64,000 nt of DNA, taken from positions 346,310 to 410,309 of the forward strand of contig NZ_MUHF01000003.1 in the NCBI RefSeq assembly GCF_002217435.1, written 5' to 3'. The stretch comes from Flavobacterium reichenbachii (GTDB taxonomy: Bacteria > Bacteroidota > Bacteroidia > Flavobacteriales > Flavobacteriaceae). This document shows positions 47,230 through 56,261 of this stretch, one piece after another (the stretch's first letter is position 1; the number at the start of each line of letters is the position of its first letter). The notes under the pieces are model-generated. The model searched no databases. It saw only the letters and a program-made list of their open reading frames with translations, and was not told where the DNA came from. The position numbers were made by a program, and so were the translations under genes.

Positions 47230-48255
47230 ATGAAAAAAATCATCTTTTTTCTATTTATTTCTTTTGTTTTATTGGGATGTTCCAATAAAATAGAAACTGT
47301 AGAAAAATCGTTTTATTACTGGAAAAGTGATTCTTGGGATTTTTCTGAAAAAGAGAATAGTATTTTACAAACCTTAGAAATCAGAAAGTTATATGTTAAG
47401 TTTTTTGAAGTAGATCATGATAAAAATTTCGGAAATTTTCCAATATCAAAATCAAATCTGAAGCTTAATAAACAAGGCAGTTTTTCAGAAATTATTCCGA
47501 CAGTTTATATAAAAAATGAAGTGTTTAAAGAAACAGATAAAAAAGGCCTGGATACTTTGGCTGCTAATATTAATTTTCTGATCCATAAATATGAAGCAAA
47601 ATTCAGTCCTTTTGCTGTTGCCAAAGAGTTTCAAATGGATTGTGACTGGACGTTGAAAACAAAAGACAATTATTTTTATTTTTTGAAGAAATTAAAGCTG
47701 ATTTCTAAAAAAGAAATCAGCTGCACGTTGCGGTTATATCCTTATAAATATCCTGAAAAAATGGGAATTCCGCCTGTAGATAGAGCAACATTAATGTGTT
47801 ATAATTTGATCAATCCGCTGGAAAATAAATCTAAAAATTCGATTTTAGATCTTAAAGAATTAGAATCTTATCTCAACAAAAAGAGGAAATATCCGCTGCA
47901 TCTTGATATTGCGCTGCCCACTTATTCCTGGATGCAGGTTTATCAAAATAATAAATTTACAACGGTAATTTATAAAAATCAGAAAGAGATTTTACCCAAG
48001 TTAAAAAAGATAAAACCATTGTGGTATGAAGTAACAGAAGATCATCTTGCGGGCGATTTTTATTTGAGAATAGGAGACAAAATTAAACACGAAGTATTAC
48101 CTCCAGACCAGATAAATCAAGCCATTGAGGTAATTAAAAAAAATGTTGTTTTTGACCTTCAAACAACCGTAACATTATTTTATTTAGATGAAGAACAATT
48201 AAGCAAATACAGCGATGAAACACTTTCTGGTTTTTATACTAATTTTAGTAAGTAA
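47230..48255 (+). CDS. lipoprotein of unknown function, probable TIM-barrel fold (cassette copy 2, small gene)
   Basis: 341 residues, a paralogue of the gene at 43922. Lipobox VLLGC then SNKIE. Shared blocks: SFYYWKSDSW, MDCDWTLKTKDNYFYFLKKL, KKEISCTLRLYPYKYP, MGIPPVDRATLMCYNLI, KNSILD.KELESYL, YPLHLDIALP, PLWYEVTEDH. The most strongly conserved block lies at the predicted strands 4-6, a likely functional face. Starts 31 bases after the first cassette and overlaps the next gene by 41 bases in the same frame relation. Confidence 0.75.
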   Translation: MKKIIFFLFISFVLLGCSNKIETVEKSFYYWKSDSWDFSEKENSILQTLEIRKLYVKFFEVDHDKNFGNFPISKSNLKLNKQGSFSEIIPTVYIKNEVFKETDKKGLDTLAANINFLIHKYEAKFSPFAVAKEFQMDCDWTLKTKDNYFYFLKKLKLISKKEISCTLRLYPYKYPEKMGIPPVDRATLMCYNLINPLENKSKNSILDLKELESYLNKKRKYPLHLDIALPTYSWMQVYQNNKFTTVIYKNQKEILPKLKKIKPLWYEVTEDHLAGDFYLRIGDKIKHEVLPPDQINQAIEVIKKNVVFDLQTTVTLFYLDEEQLSKYSDETLSGFYTNFSK

Positions 48256-50551
48256 CAGTATTTTTGCCTGCGGATTTTATCCATATGCTGAAGATGTTCG
48301 TTTTTCCTTTTTTAATCCATCAAATTTTAAATATCGCTGGTATTCTGATTTTAATTATTCTTCACTTTCATTCAGTGTAAATCAAATACCTGCTGACGAA
48401 GAAATTACAGTTGACGCAAACGAAAAACTCTGGATACAATATTGTAAAAACAAAGTTTCGGCAGAGGCAGTAAGAGAAGTTTTGTTTGATTTTAAATTGG
48501 ACGATATTACAGATAAAAGTACAAATGAGATGCTTCAATATCTTTATAAAACCAAAGATATTGAAGCAGTAGATTATTTGAAATTTGCTAAAAACTGCGA
48601 AGTTTTTAATGTCTTTTATGACAATCTTTGGGAACAAAACAATGCACAAAAGGTAAGAAACAGAACAAAACTTATCGATCAGGCAATTCTGCTTTCAAAC
48701 TCTGTTAAAAACAAGAACCTTAAGCAGCGATATACTTTTTTGGCTATAAGATTAGCCTATTACAATGGCGATTTTGGAAAGATCAGAACATTGTATGCAA
48801 AGGTTTTTAAAACTCAAAAACAGGGTAATGTGTTAAAATACTGGAGTTTATACTTTAGAACGTTTGCAGAACCCGATAAAGCGACTGCCAATTTTTATGC
48901 TTCTCAGGTTTTTGCAAATGCGCCAGACAAACGATTTATGGTTTCATTTGCATTTAATGCTAAAATTCCAATTGATGCAGTTTTAAAACATGCCAAAACA
49001 AATAAAGAAAAAGCAAATGTTTATTTATTGGCCGGAATCAAAAAGGCAGATCATTCACTTTATTATTTAAAACAGGTTTATAAATACAATCCAGAATTTG
49101 ACGGATTGGCATTTTTGTTATTGAGAGAGATTAATAAAATAGAAGACTGGGTTTTTACACCGTATTATTCTCTTTTTAATCCGTCTGTTGGATCTTATGA
49201 TAGAAATGAAGAGAACTCAGTCAGAAATATTATGCAGCGTGTTGAAAAAGATAGAATTTATGCCGGACAAGTAATAGAGTTTATCAATAATGTGAATTTG
49301 AAAAAAGTACATGACCCTGCATTATGGAAAACGGGAAAAGCATATTTGGCTCTTATAACAAAGGATAATCAAGGCTGTTTAAAACAAATTTCAAAATTAG
49401 AGAAAAGTGTATCCAGAAAAGATTCACTTTACAATCAGATTGAGATTATAAAAGCGCTTGCATTAACTGTAAATCAACAAGTTGGCAAAGCTGTGATTCT
49501 GAATGATGTAAAACCAATTTTGCTTAAAAATAAAACCCAAAAGAAATTTTTATTTGCTGTTGGAAGAGAATTAGAATATAAAGGAAATAGGATTGATGCT
49601 TCATTTTTATATTCGAAGCTAGAAGAGAATGACAATAATGATGATTATAATAATTATGCATATTGGAAAAGTTCTAAAGCTAAAATAGGCTATTATACCG
49701 ATTATTACTCTGATTATTTTACCTATATCAATGTTTTTTATTCACCAGAACAAGTTCAGGCTATTGTAGATGAGACGCTAAAAAGTGAAAAGGATTTAGA
49801 TAAATTCTCGTCTTGGAAATATAGTTTTATGAAAAAAGAAATTGTTAGACTTTATGATTTAATTGGTACAAAATACATTCGCCAGAATAAATTAGAACAG
49901 GCTTTATTTTATTTTGGAAAAAATGAAGACAAAACAGAACATAAAATTAATTGTTCTGATTGTTTCTGGGAGAAAGAAGATTGTTCGAATAGGTTTAAAA
50001 GTCCATTTTTTGTATTAAAATATACACCTGAGTTTGTTACTCAAAAAAAACTTTACAGCCTTAATAAATATACAGTAACTCAAAATTTAATTTCATATTT
50101 AAAAAAAGCTTCAAAACCTGATGAGAAAAACAAAGATTACTACAATTTTTTGATTGCAAACTGTTACTATAATATGACTTTTATAGGAAGCCTTTCGGAA
50201 ATGAGACGCTACGGATCTGGTGAAGAAATTAGTATTAGAGATTTTCCGGTAGAAGATAACAATGAGTTTTACGAATGTAATTTAGCAAAAAAGTATTATA
50301 CTCTGGCTTTTAAAAATGCAAAAACAACTAAGTTTAAAGCTTTGTGTTTAAGAATGGCAGGTAAATGCGAAGCAAATAAATTGGCATATCGATATCCAGA
50401 TGATTATGAAAACCCAATTAAAAACTATAATACTTTTCTTTTGAAAAAAAATAAATATTATCAAGATTTAAAATCAAAGTATGCTGATGATTATGAGGAT
50501 TTGATTTCTGATTGTAATGCTTTTGAGGAATATTTTAGAGCAAGAAGATAG
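48215..50551 (+). CDS. large secreted helical-repeat protein of unknown function (cassette copy 2, large gene)
   Basis: 778 residues, a paralogue of the gene at 44928. Signal peptide MKHFLVFILILVSNSIFA, mature start CGFYPYAEDVRFSFFNP. Conserved blocks include LFLLREINKIEDWVFTPYYS-like (LLLREINKIEDW), FAVGRELEYKGNRIDAS, IGTKYIRQNKLEQALFYF, FLIANCYYNMT, FKALCLRMA and EEYFRARR at the end. The centre differs more (a Cys-rich stretch NCSDCFWEKEDC near residue 590) than the ends. Mature protein probably periplasmic or surface-exposed. Followed by a CCCGACAG terminator. Confidence 0.75.
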   Translation: MKHFLVFILILVSNSIFACGFYPYAEDVRFSFFNPSNFKYRWYSDFNYSSLSFSVNQIPADEEITVDANEKLWIQYCKNKVSAEAVREVLFDFKLDDITDKSTNEMLQYLYKTKDIEAVDYLKFAKNCEVFNVFYDNLWEQNNAQKVRNRTKLIDQAILLSNSVKNKNLKQRYTFLAIRLAYYNGDFGKIRTLYAKVFKTQKQGNVLKYWSLYFRTFAEPDKATANFYASQVFANAPDKRFMVSFAFNAKIPIDAVLKHAKTNKEKANVYLLAGIKKADHSLYYLKQVYKYNPEFDGLAFLLLREINKIEDWVFTPYYSLFNPSVGSYDRNEENSVRNIMQRVEKDRIYAGQVIEFINNVNLKKVHDPALWKTGKAYLALITKDNQGCLKQISKLEKSVSRKDSLYNQIEIIKALALTVNQQVGKAVILNDVKPILLKNKTQKKFLFAVGRELEYKGNRIDASFLYSKLEENDNNDDYNNYAYWKSSKAKIGYYTDYYSDYFTYINVFYSPEQVQAIVDETLKSEKDLDKFSSWKYSFMKKEIVRLYDLIGTKYIRQNKLEQALFYFGKNEDKTEHKINCSDCFWEKEDCSNRFKSPFFVLKYTPEFVTQKKLYSLNKYTVTQNLISYLKKASKPDEKNKDYYNFLIANCYYNMTFIGSLSEMRRYGSGEEISIRDFPVEDNNEFYECNLAKKYYTLAFKNAKTTKFKALCLRMAGKCEANKLAYRYPDDYENPIKNYNTFLLKKNKYYQDLKSKYADDYEDLISDCNAFEEYFRARR

Positions 50552-50567
50552 ATTTATTTAATTATTT

Positions 50568-50603
50568 AACCCGACAGGTTGTAAAACCTGTCGGGTTTGT
50601 TAT
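50568..50603. terminator. terminator after the duplicated cassette (CCCGACAG type)
   Basis: AACCCGACAGGTT (50568-50580), 4-base loop, AACCTGTCGGGTT (50585-50597): perfect 13-bp hairpin, T-rich after. It lies between convergent units and may also serve the permease gene. Confidence 0.85.
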
Positions 50604-50612
50604 TTATAAATT

Positions 50613-51935
50613 TTAGTTTTTATTTAGTCTTTTCAAAATCAAAAACAAAGGATAAGAAACCAAAGTTATCCCAACAATAATAATAAAGCTTTTAGGATCG
50701 CTGTAAATAAAGCCAGCTAATAAAGCTATAGAAGCAATTATGGCAATTATAGTAGTCCAAGGATACCAAACCGAACGATATGGCCTTGGTAAATCGGGTT
50801 CTGTTGTTCTTAATTTTAAAAGGGAACAATACGATAATCCCCAAACAATAATGGACATGAAAGCGGCAAAGGAGAATAATATTTCAAACGAGCCGACAAA
50901 AACAATTAAAAATAAACTGAAAAAGGATGAAACTAAAAGCGCTGTAATTGGCGTTCCACCTTTATTCACTTTCATTCCTTTTTCTATAAAAAATCCGTCG
51001 CGGCTTAATCCGTAAAGAATTCTTGGCGGAATCATCATAAAAGCATTCAAAATACTGATTAACGAGAATATAGAAATAACAGTTACGATTAAAGCTCCGT
51101 TTTCTCCGAAAAGAATTTTGGCAACATCGGCGGCCGCAAGATTAGATTTTGCCAGAGTTGCAATTGGTAAAACATGAAAGAAAGCAGCATTGACCAAAAC
51201 ATAAATTGCCACAACAAGCAAAACGCCGCTGTATAATGATTTCGGAATATTTTTACTCGGATCATCATTTTCTTCTGCAAAAAAACAAACGGCGTTCCAG
51301 CCATTATAAGTTCCGATGATTAGCTGTAATGATTTGAAAAATCCAAAAATTAAACCGATTTGAAATACGGTACTATCGGTTTTTATTGCAGGAACTTCAA
51401 CGCCGGCATACATAAAACAAGCTACAACCAGCGCGACAAAACAAATCACCTTTAAGAAACTTGTAATCTGCTGAATGGTGCTTCCGTTTTTAACACCGCT
51501 TAAATGAATCAGTACAAAAGCCGCTAATAAAGAAATGGCTATTACGGTCGAATAATTGGCTAGAGATGGAAACAAAATAATCATGTATTCGCTGATGACG
51601 ATGCAGTAAAAAGCAGGCGGAATGGCATTGGTAATATAATCAAACCAACCCGAAAGAAATCCTGCATAATTGCCAAAAGCTCTTTTAATATAATTGTAAG
51701 ATCCTCCGGCTTTTGGTAACATAGTGGCTAATTCTGCATAGGAATTGGCACCCAAAAAAACGTATAAACCGCCAAAAAGCCATGAAGCAATGATCAGCCA
51801 ATAATTATCGAGCATTTGGGCAATTGTTCCCGGAGTTCGCAAAATTCCGACTCCAATGGTTCCTCCAATTAAAACAGCGATATTAAAACTTAGGCCTAGA
51901 GTTTTCTTTAATTGGTTGGTGGTAGAATCTGACAT
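50613..51935 (-). CDS. APC superfamily amino acid permease
   Basis: 440 residues with about 12 membrane segments. The first helix carries IGGTIGVGILRTPG, the substrate-binding motif of amino acid-polyamine-organocation transporters; KAGGSYNYIKRAFG and FFAEENDDPSKNIPKS (cytoplasmic loop E-x-x-x-P-x-K-x-I-P) are also typical. It probably exchanges or imports amino acids across the inner membrane; the substrate cannot be read. Monocistronic, with a -7 box upstream. Confidence 0.9.
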   Translation of the reverse strand: MSDSTTNQLKKTLGLSFNIAVLIGGTIGVGILRTPGTIAQMLDNYWLIIASWLFGGLYVFLGANSYAELATMLPKAGGSYNYIKRAFGNYAGFLSGWFDYITNAIPPAFYCIVISEYMIILFPSLANYSTVIAISLLAAFVLIHLSGVKNGSTIQQITSFLKVICFVALVVACFMYAGVEVPAIKTDSTVFQIGLIFGFFKSLQLIIGTYNGWNAVCFFAEENDDPSKNIPKSLYSGVLLVVAIYVLVNAAFFHVLPIATLAKSNLAAADVAKILFGENGALIVTVISIFSLISILNAFMMIPPRILYGLSRDGFFIEKGMKVNKGGTPITALLVSSFFSLFLIVFVGSFEILFSFAAFMSIIVWGLSYCSLLKLRTTEPDLPRPYRSVWYPWTTIIAIIASIALLAGFIYSDPKSFIIIVGITLVSYPLFLILKRLNKN

Positions 51936-51968
51936 ATTTGGATTTTAGTTTGGGAATTTTAACCTTCG

Positions 51969-51976
51969 CAAAAGTA
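51969..51976 (-). promoter_or_regulatory. candidate -7 box of the APC permease gene
   Basis: On the minus strand TACTTTTG, a full TAnnTTTG match, 34 bases upstream of the ATG. No -33 TTG at good spacing. Confidence 0.42.
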
Positions 51977-52103
51977 ATTATAATTGAGCGACTTTCTTAT
52001 AAATAAAAAAACCTCATTTAAGAATAAATAAGGTTTAGGGTATTTTTGAAGGTTTGTTCAAATTTGCTGATCTTAATGCGTTGAATGTAATTCAGAAAAA
52101 AAG

Positions 52104-52221
52104 TAATTTAAAACACAGAAACATAGGTTTTAGATTGTAAAAAGTATACAAAAAAAATAAACTAGTTTCTTTACACATAGCTGTGTTTGTTACACTCCAA
52201 TGGATTGATCTTATAAATTTG
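52104..52221. repeat. dispersed repeat, ACAYAGAAACATAG family (copy 1)
   Basis: AAACACAGAAACATAGGTTTT (52111 on), TAGTTTCTTTACACATAGC (52164 on), TGTGTTTGTTA and CTTATAAATTT (52210 on) occur in the same order and at similar spacing as in copy 2 at 63746-63879. The right end runs into the 3' end of the HIT gene and supplies its last codons. Confidence 0.65.
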
Positions 52222-52636
52222 CTTTTATTTTTTCGATGACTGCTTCGTATTCTGTATCAGACAAATATGTTTTTTGAGGATTCATTTCAAAAACTCCTCC
52301 AAATCCGTAACCGTCTTTATATTTTGGAACAATGTGAAAGTGTAAGTGCGATAGTGTATCTGCATAAGCACCATAATTAATTTTAGTCGGATTGAAAGCT
52401 TTTGCAAGTGCTTTGGCAGCAGTGGCAACATCTTCCATAAATAAATTACGCTGTTCATCGCTTAACTCATAAAATTCGACACCATGATCATTGTACACTA
52501 CATTGCAGCGTCCAGTAAAGGATTGTTCCTTGAAAAGGAAAAGTTGAGATACTTTTAAATCTTCTATTTTGATCATTAACTGGTGCAAAGTATCATTGTT
52601 TTGGCAATACAGACATTCTGAAACTGGACTTGGCAT
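52211..52636 (-). CDS. HIT family (histidine triad) nucleotide-binding protein
   Basis: 141 residues with the histidine triad HLHFHIVP (His97, His99, His101), which hydrolyses nucleotide phosphoramidates or phosphoanhydrides. An N-terminal CLYC pair (Cys8, Cys11) may bind zinc with the later histidines, as in many HIT proteins. The C-terminal codons overlap the end of a dispersed repeat. It stands alone between the permease and the iron locus. Confidence 0.9.
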   Translation of the reverse strand: MPSPVSECLYCQNNDTLHQLMIKIEDLKVSQLFLFKEQSFTGRCNVVYNDHGVEFYELSDEQRNLFMEDVATAAKALAKAFNPTKINYGAYADTLSHLHFHIVPKYKDGYGFGGVFEMNPQKTYLSDTEYEAVIEKIKANL

Positions 52637-52790
52637 ATATTTGATTTGTATTTTATTAGTTAAACTTTTTTATAATTTATATTCTACTAACAAAAATAGT
52701 TTTTTATCTTAAAAACCAAAGCTTCTTCTGTTTTTTCAAAAAATGAAAATCCAGAAAAAGCTTTGGAAGACTAAAATCTAATTCAAACTT

Positions 52791-55085
52791 TTATAATTTA
52801 TAGCGTAAGCTTATCATTACCTGACGTGGTGCAATAGGGTTTACACTGTAATTCTCGTGAACAGTATAATTCAATTCATTAGTAATATTTGACAATTTGG
52901 CTAAAACCGAGAACTTATTCCAGTCGTAACCCAAAGAAGCATCGATAGTTGTATACCCTTCCAGCGGAATATCACGATCTCTAATCGTTATCGTGTAAGT
53001 AGGAGGCGTTGTTGCCGGTGTAACTGCTGTCCATAAATAATCATCATTCCATCCTCCTGTGCGATCGCCAACATAGTTTGCAACAGCTCCAAAAGTCAAT
53101 CCTTTTAATGAACCAACAGGCAATTTATAGAAAAAACTTAAGTTGGCAGTATTTCTTGGCGTTCTGGCTAAAACATCACCAACGACTAAACTTCCGTTTG
53201 TTCCGGATGATTTAGAAACTTTAGTTTCATTATAACTATAACCCGCCATAATATTTAATCCTTCAACTGGCCTTGCGGTAATGTCAATTTCGACACCTTT
53301 TCCTTTTGTCGCACCAACTAATTCTTTGATTGTAGTTGAAGCATTTTGCGTTACTCCATCTGCTAAAAACGGAGCTGTCTGTGCTAAATTATTATTCGAA
53401 ATTTGATAAACCGTTACGTTTGTACTTAGAAGACCTTTCCAGAAATCTTTTTTTACACCCACTTCATATTGATCAATAATCGATGGATCTAAAGGTTTTA
53501 AGTCTACTGTAGTTCCTGTATTTGGAGTAAAAGAGTTAGAGTAACTTGCAAACAAAGACAAATCTTTAGTAGGCTGAATTACCAATCCTGCTTTAGGAGA
53601 AAAAGCTCTGTTTAAAGTTTTGGCTCCTTCAACAGCCACTGCATCATCGAGAGTAGTGGTAAGGGCATCTTTCCCGCTCACTTTAGATATTGTTTCTTTA
53701 GAAGTTGTAACCTGACTTTCCTGCCATGACCAGCGTAATCCTGCTAAAACTTTTATATAATCTGTAATCGAAATTAAATCCTGAGCGTAAGCACCAAAAC
53801 GCTGTGTTTCTGTAGTGGCCAATTGTGTTGCTCTGGTCGGAAAAGGAATATTCATACTCTGCGTGCTGTAATCGTAATTATAGAGATTAATTGCAGTCGC
53901 TTCTGTTGTAATTGCGGTAGTTCCGGTTGGAGTTGCATAAAAACCAAAAGTATAACTAGGAGCAATAGAGTTTTCGTAATCAAATCCGGTAAAGATTTGA
54001 TGTTTGATGCTTCCTGTATTAAAAGTTCCCTGCAAACTCAATTGATCTCCAAAAATCTGCTCTGCACCGTCAGATTTTGTTAAACCGCGTTTCCAGTTTC
54101 CATTTGCTTCAACGGTGCTTAATTGCGCTGTAGAAGTCTGAGTTCTGCGGTACGATTGAAAAGAAGAATTAAAATTTAATTTCCAGTTTTCATTAAAATT
54201 ATGATTTAATAATAAAGAGGCACTAGAAGATTTAGTATTTGCAGTCGACCAAAGCGCTCCGAAATATTCGTTACGAGGCAAATCTAAAATGGTTTTTCCA
54301 ACAATTCCGGTTCCAAAATCTGGAGTCCAGTCGGCACTAAGATAATCTCCTTGTAAGGTAATCTGCGTTTTATCTGAAAGGTGAAATAAGAAAGACGGAT
54401 TAATATAAATACGTTCGTTTTTTACATAATCTCTAAAGCTTTCTGAGTTTTCATAAGACGCTGTAAAGCGATACGCAATAGAATTATTCAAAGGTCCGTA
54501 GATGTCTAAAGACGGCTTGTAAAAGGAGTAACTTCCTACCTGCATGGCTACTTCACCACCGTGCGTAAATTTTGGTGTTTTGGTCACCAAATTCATAATC
54601 CCGCCCGGCGCCACATTTCCATACAATAAAGCAGAACCTCCTTTTAAGAATTCTACTTTTTCTAAAGAAGAAACTTCCGGGATTGAACCGGCATTATAAC
54701 GAAAACCATTTTTAAACATATTATTGGCAGACATATCATAACCTCTTGAGAAGAACGATTCCTGTGCTCCGCCGCGTGCAGATCCTACATAAACACCGTT
54801 TAGGTTTTTTACCACTTCGCTTAATCGTATCGACTGTTGCTGTTCGATTACAGCACCGTCAATAATCTGAACACTTTGCGGTAAATCCATTACTTTGATT
54901 CCAGAACGAGCAGCTTCAACTGGTTTTTTGGGTTTGTTTCCTGTAATTAAAACCTCATTTAGTACTTCTCCTTTTTTATTTTTTACAGTATCATTTATAG
55001 TTCCAGAGGTTTCAGAGCTCGAAATCTGCTGGCTGTATGATACAAAACTTAGTAATCCGAATGCAAATAGTAAATTATATTTCAT
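52791..55085 (-). CDS. TonB-dependent siderophore receptor
   Basis: 764 residues. Signal peptide ending SFVSYS-Q, then a short linker without the usual carboxypeptidase-like domain, TonB box region (LNEVLITGNKP), plug domain (DLPQSVQIIDGAVIEQQ, SRGYDM, LEKVEFLKGGSALLYGNVAPGGIMNLVTKTP) and a 22-strand type barrel ending ISLRYKL. The FhuE/FpvA-like plug points to ferric siderophore uptake. It has a strong promoter and the 20-bp motif shared across this locus just upstream of the ATG. Confidence 0.93.
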   Translation of the reverse strand: MKYNLLFAFGLLSFVSYSQQISSSETSGTINDTVKNKKGEVLNEVLITGNKPKKPVEAARSGIKVMDLPQSVQIIDGAVIEQQQSIRLSEVVKNLNGVYVGSARGGAQESFFSRGYDMSANNMFKNGFRYNAGSIPEVSSLEKVEFLKGGSALLYGNVAPGGIMNLVTKTPKFTHGGEVAMQVGSYSFYKPSLDIYGPLNNSIAYRFTASYENSESFRDYVKNERIYINPSFLFHLSDKTQITLQGDYLSADWTPDFGTGIVGKTILDLPRNEYFGALWSTANTKSSSASLLLNHNFNENWKLNFNSSFQSYRRTQTSTAQLSTVEANGNWKRGLTKSDGAEQIFGDQLSLQGTFNTGSIKHQIFTGFDYENSIAPSYTFGFYATPTGTTAITTEATAINLYNYDYSTQSMNIPFPTRATQLATTETQRFGAYAQDLISITDYIKVLAGLRWSWQESQVTTSKETISKVSGKDALTTTLDDAVAVEGAKTLNRAFSPKAGLVIQPTKDLSLFASYSNSFTPNTGTTVDLKPLDPSIIDQYEVGVKKDFWKGLLSTNVTVYQISNNNLAQTAPFLADGVTQNASTTIKELVGATKGKGVEIDITARPVEGLNIMAGYSYNETKVSKSSGTNGSLVVGDVLARTPRNTANLSFFYKLPVGSLKGLTFGAVANYVGDRTGGWNDDYLWTAVTPATTPPTYTITIRDRDIPLEGYTTIDASLGYDWNKFSVLAKLSNITNELNYTVHENYSVNPIAPRQVMISLRYKL

Positions 55086-55089
55086 GATG

Positions 55090-55109
55090 TTTATTTAGAT
55101 TCAATAAAA
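55090..55109. promoter_or_regulatory. candidate iron-responsive operator (copy B)
   Basis: TTTATTTAGATTCAATAAAA on the plus strand, 5-24 bases upstream of the receptor ATG and downstream of its predicted transcription start. Nearly identical motifs occur upstream of the DUF4198 gene and of the second receptor. Confidence 0.55.
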
Positions 55110-55120
55110 ATAACTGATCG

Positions 55121-55151
55121 CAAATATACAATGGCATAAATGTTTTAACAA
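55121..55151 (-). promoter_or_regulatory. promoter of the siderophore receptor gene
   Basis: On the minus strand TTG (55149-55151), 20 bases, TATATTTG (55121-55128): full -33/-7 consensus 36 bases upstream of the ATG. Confidence 0.68.
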
Positions 55152-55273
55152 AATTTGAGAGTATATTTTCTTACTTAAACTTTGCTTATTTCTTTCTTAA
55201 GATTGGCTTAAGATTTTGGTTTTAATACTTTTTTGTTTATCAATTATAAAGTTGAATCAGTAAAAAAAGAGCA

Positions 55274-55307
55274 TAAAAAAACCTTGCCGAGAAGCAAGGT
55301 CTTTTTT
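55274..55307 (-). terminator. terminator of the DUF4198 gene (minus strand)
   Basis: ACCTTGC (55281-55287) pairs with GCAAGGT (55294-55300), flanked by an A-run and a T-run; on the minus strand GCAAGGT leads into a T-run. Confidence 0.75.
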
Positions 55308-55330
55308 ATTGAAAATTAATTTTACGAATA

Positions 55331-56056
55331 TTATTTCACTGTAATTTGGTAAGTAGCCATTTTCCAGATTTCATTAAATTTTTTGCCATTATGCTCGCCT
55401 TCCGCTTTATCTGTTTGAGCATATTCTACCATATAATTTCCAGACCAAATTGGGGTAAAAGAAAATTCACCTTTATCATTTGTCCATAATTCTTTTTCCC
55501 ATCCGTTTGGAGCAATTACTTTAATTTTGGTTTCTTTTGCGACAGCACCTTCATACAAAGCAAATCCAGAAACTTTTACATTCTTTTTTGCAACGTCTGC
55601 ATTTTCAGAAAATACCCCGATTTTATTACTATTTGCAGTCGCTTGGTTTCCTGCAGTTTTATTTCCTACCACTACAGTTGCGCTGGAGTTGTAATCTAGT
55701 TTCATTGTTCCGTAAACATCTCCAACAGTATGGTGCATTACGATAGTGTAAACTCCCTCTTCGTCTGGCGTAAAAAAGGCTTGATATTTATTGTCTAAAG
55801 CTTTTGAAGTAAGTTTAGTTTCTTTTTTTGAAGGGCTGATTAAAACCAAAGAGAAATCCTTTAAATCTGAAAACCATTTGTCTGCTTTTGTAATATCATT
55901 ATCTGAAAACTCTCCAAAATAAATTGAAATTTCCTGAGCTTTTCCTTTTGTACCAGTTGCTTTAGTTTCAATCCAAAGGGCGTGAGCAAATAGAGAAGGA
56001 GCAGCTGCAAACATTAAAAGTAAAAATGTTATTGTTTTTAAAGTTTTTGATTTCAT
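55331..56056 (-). CDS. DUF4198 secreted protein, probably metal-uptake associated
   Basis: 241 residues. Signal peptide ending PSLFA, mature start HALWIETKA (His near the N-terminus, as in many DUF4198/metal-binding proteins). Two beta-sandwich halves: ISIYFGEFSDNDI...GVYTIVMHHT and VSGFALYEGAVAKETKIKV...GEFSFTPIWSGNYMVEY. The family often accompanies TonB-dependent receptors and nickel/cobalt or iron uptake genes, consistent with its place between two receptors. Periplasmic. Exact metal unknown. Confidence 0.78.
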   Translation of the reverse strand: MKSKTLKTITFLLLMFAAAPSLFAHALWIETKATGTKGKAQEISIYFGEFSDNDITKADKWFSDLKDFSLVLISPSKKETKLTSKALDNKYQAFFTPDEEGVYTIVMHHTVGDVYGTMKLDYNSSATVVVGNKTAGNQATANSNKIGVFSENADVAKKNVKVSGFALYEGAVAKETKIKVIAPNGWEKELWTNDKGEFSFTPIWSGNYMVEYAQTDKAEGEHNGKKFNEIWKMATYQITVK

Positions 56057-56090
56057 AATATCAAGTTTAAAATGTTAGGGATATTTTTTA

Positions 56091-56098
56091 CAAACTTA
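56091..56098 (-). promoter_or_regulatory. candidate -7 box of the DUF4198 gene
   Basis: On the minus strand TAAGTTTG, a full TAnnTTTG match, 35 bases upstream of the ATG; the shared AT-rich motif lies just upstream of it (56102-56121), overlapping the expected -33 region. Confidence 0.42.
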
Positions 56099-56101
56099 AG
56101 T

Positions 56102-56121
56102 TTTATTTAGAATAATTAAAA
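56102..56121. promoter_or_regulatory. candidate iron-responsive operator (copy C)
   Basis: TTTATTTAGAATAATTAAAA on the plus strand, 46-65 bases upstream of the DUF4198 ATG. Shares its first 12 bases with copy A and its first 10 with copy B. Confidence 0.55.
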
Positions 56122-56135
56122 ATTAAAAATCATAA

Positions 56136-56182
56136 AAAACCCCGAAATCATTTAATATTATATGCATTTCGAGGCCTTTTGT
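56136..56182 (-). terminator. terminator of the PepSY gene (minus strand)
   Basis: CCCGAAAT and ATTTCGAGG pair imperfectly across a 17-base loop; on the minus strand GGGG is followed by a T-run. Lies about 80 bases downstream of the gene. Confidence 0.5.
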
Positions 56183-56261
56183 GATTTAAAATTATTTGAA
56201 TTTGCGCAAGAAACTTTCTGTATACAAGGCAGAGAAGAAATTATAATTTTTGTGGCAATCC

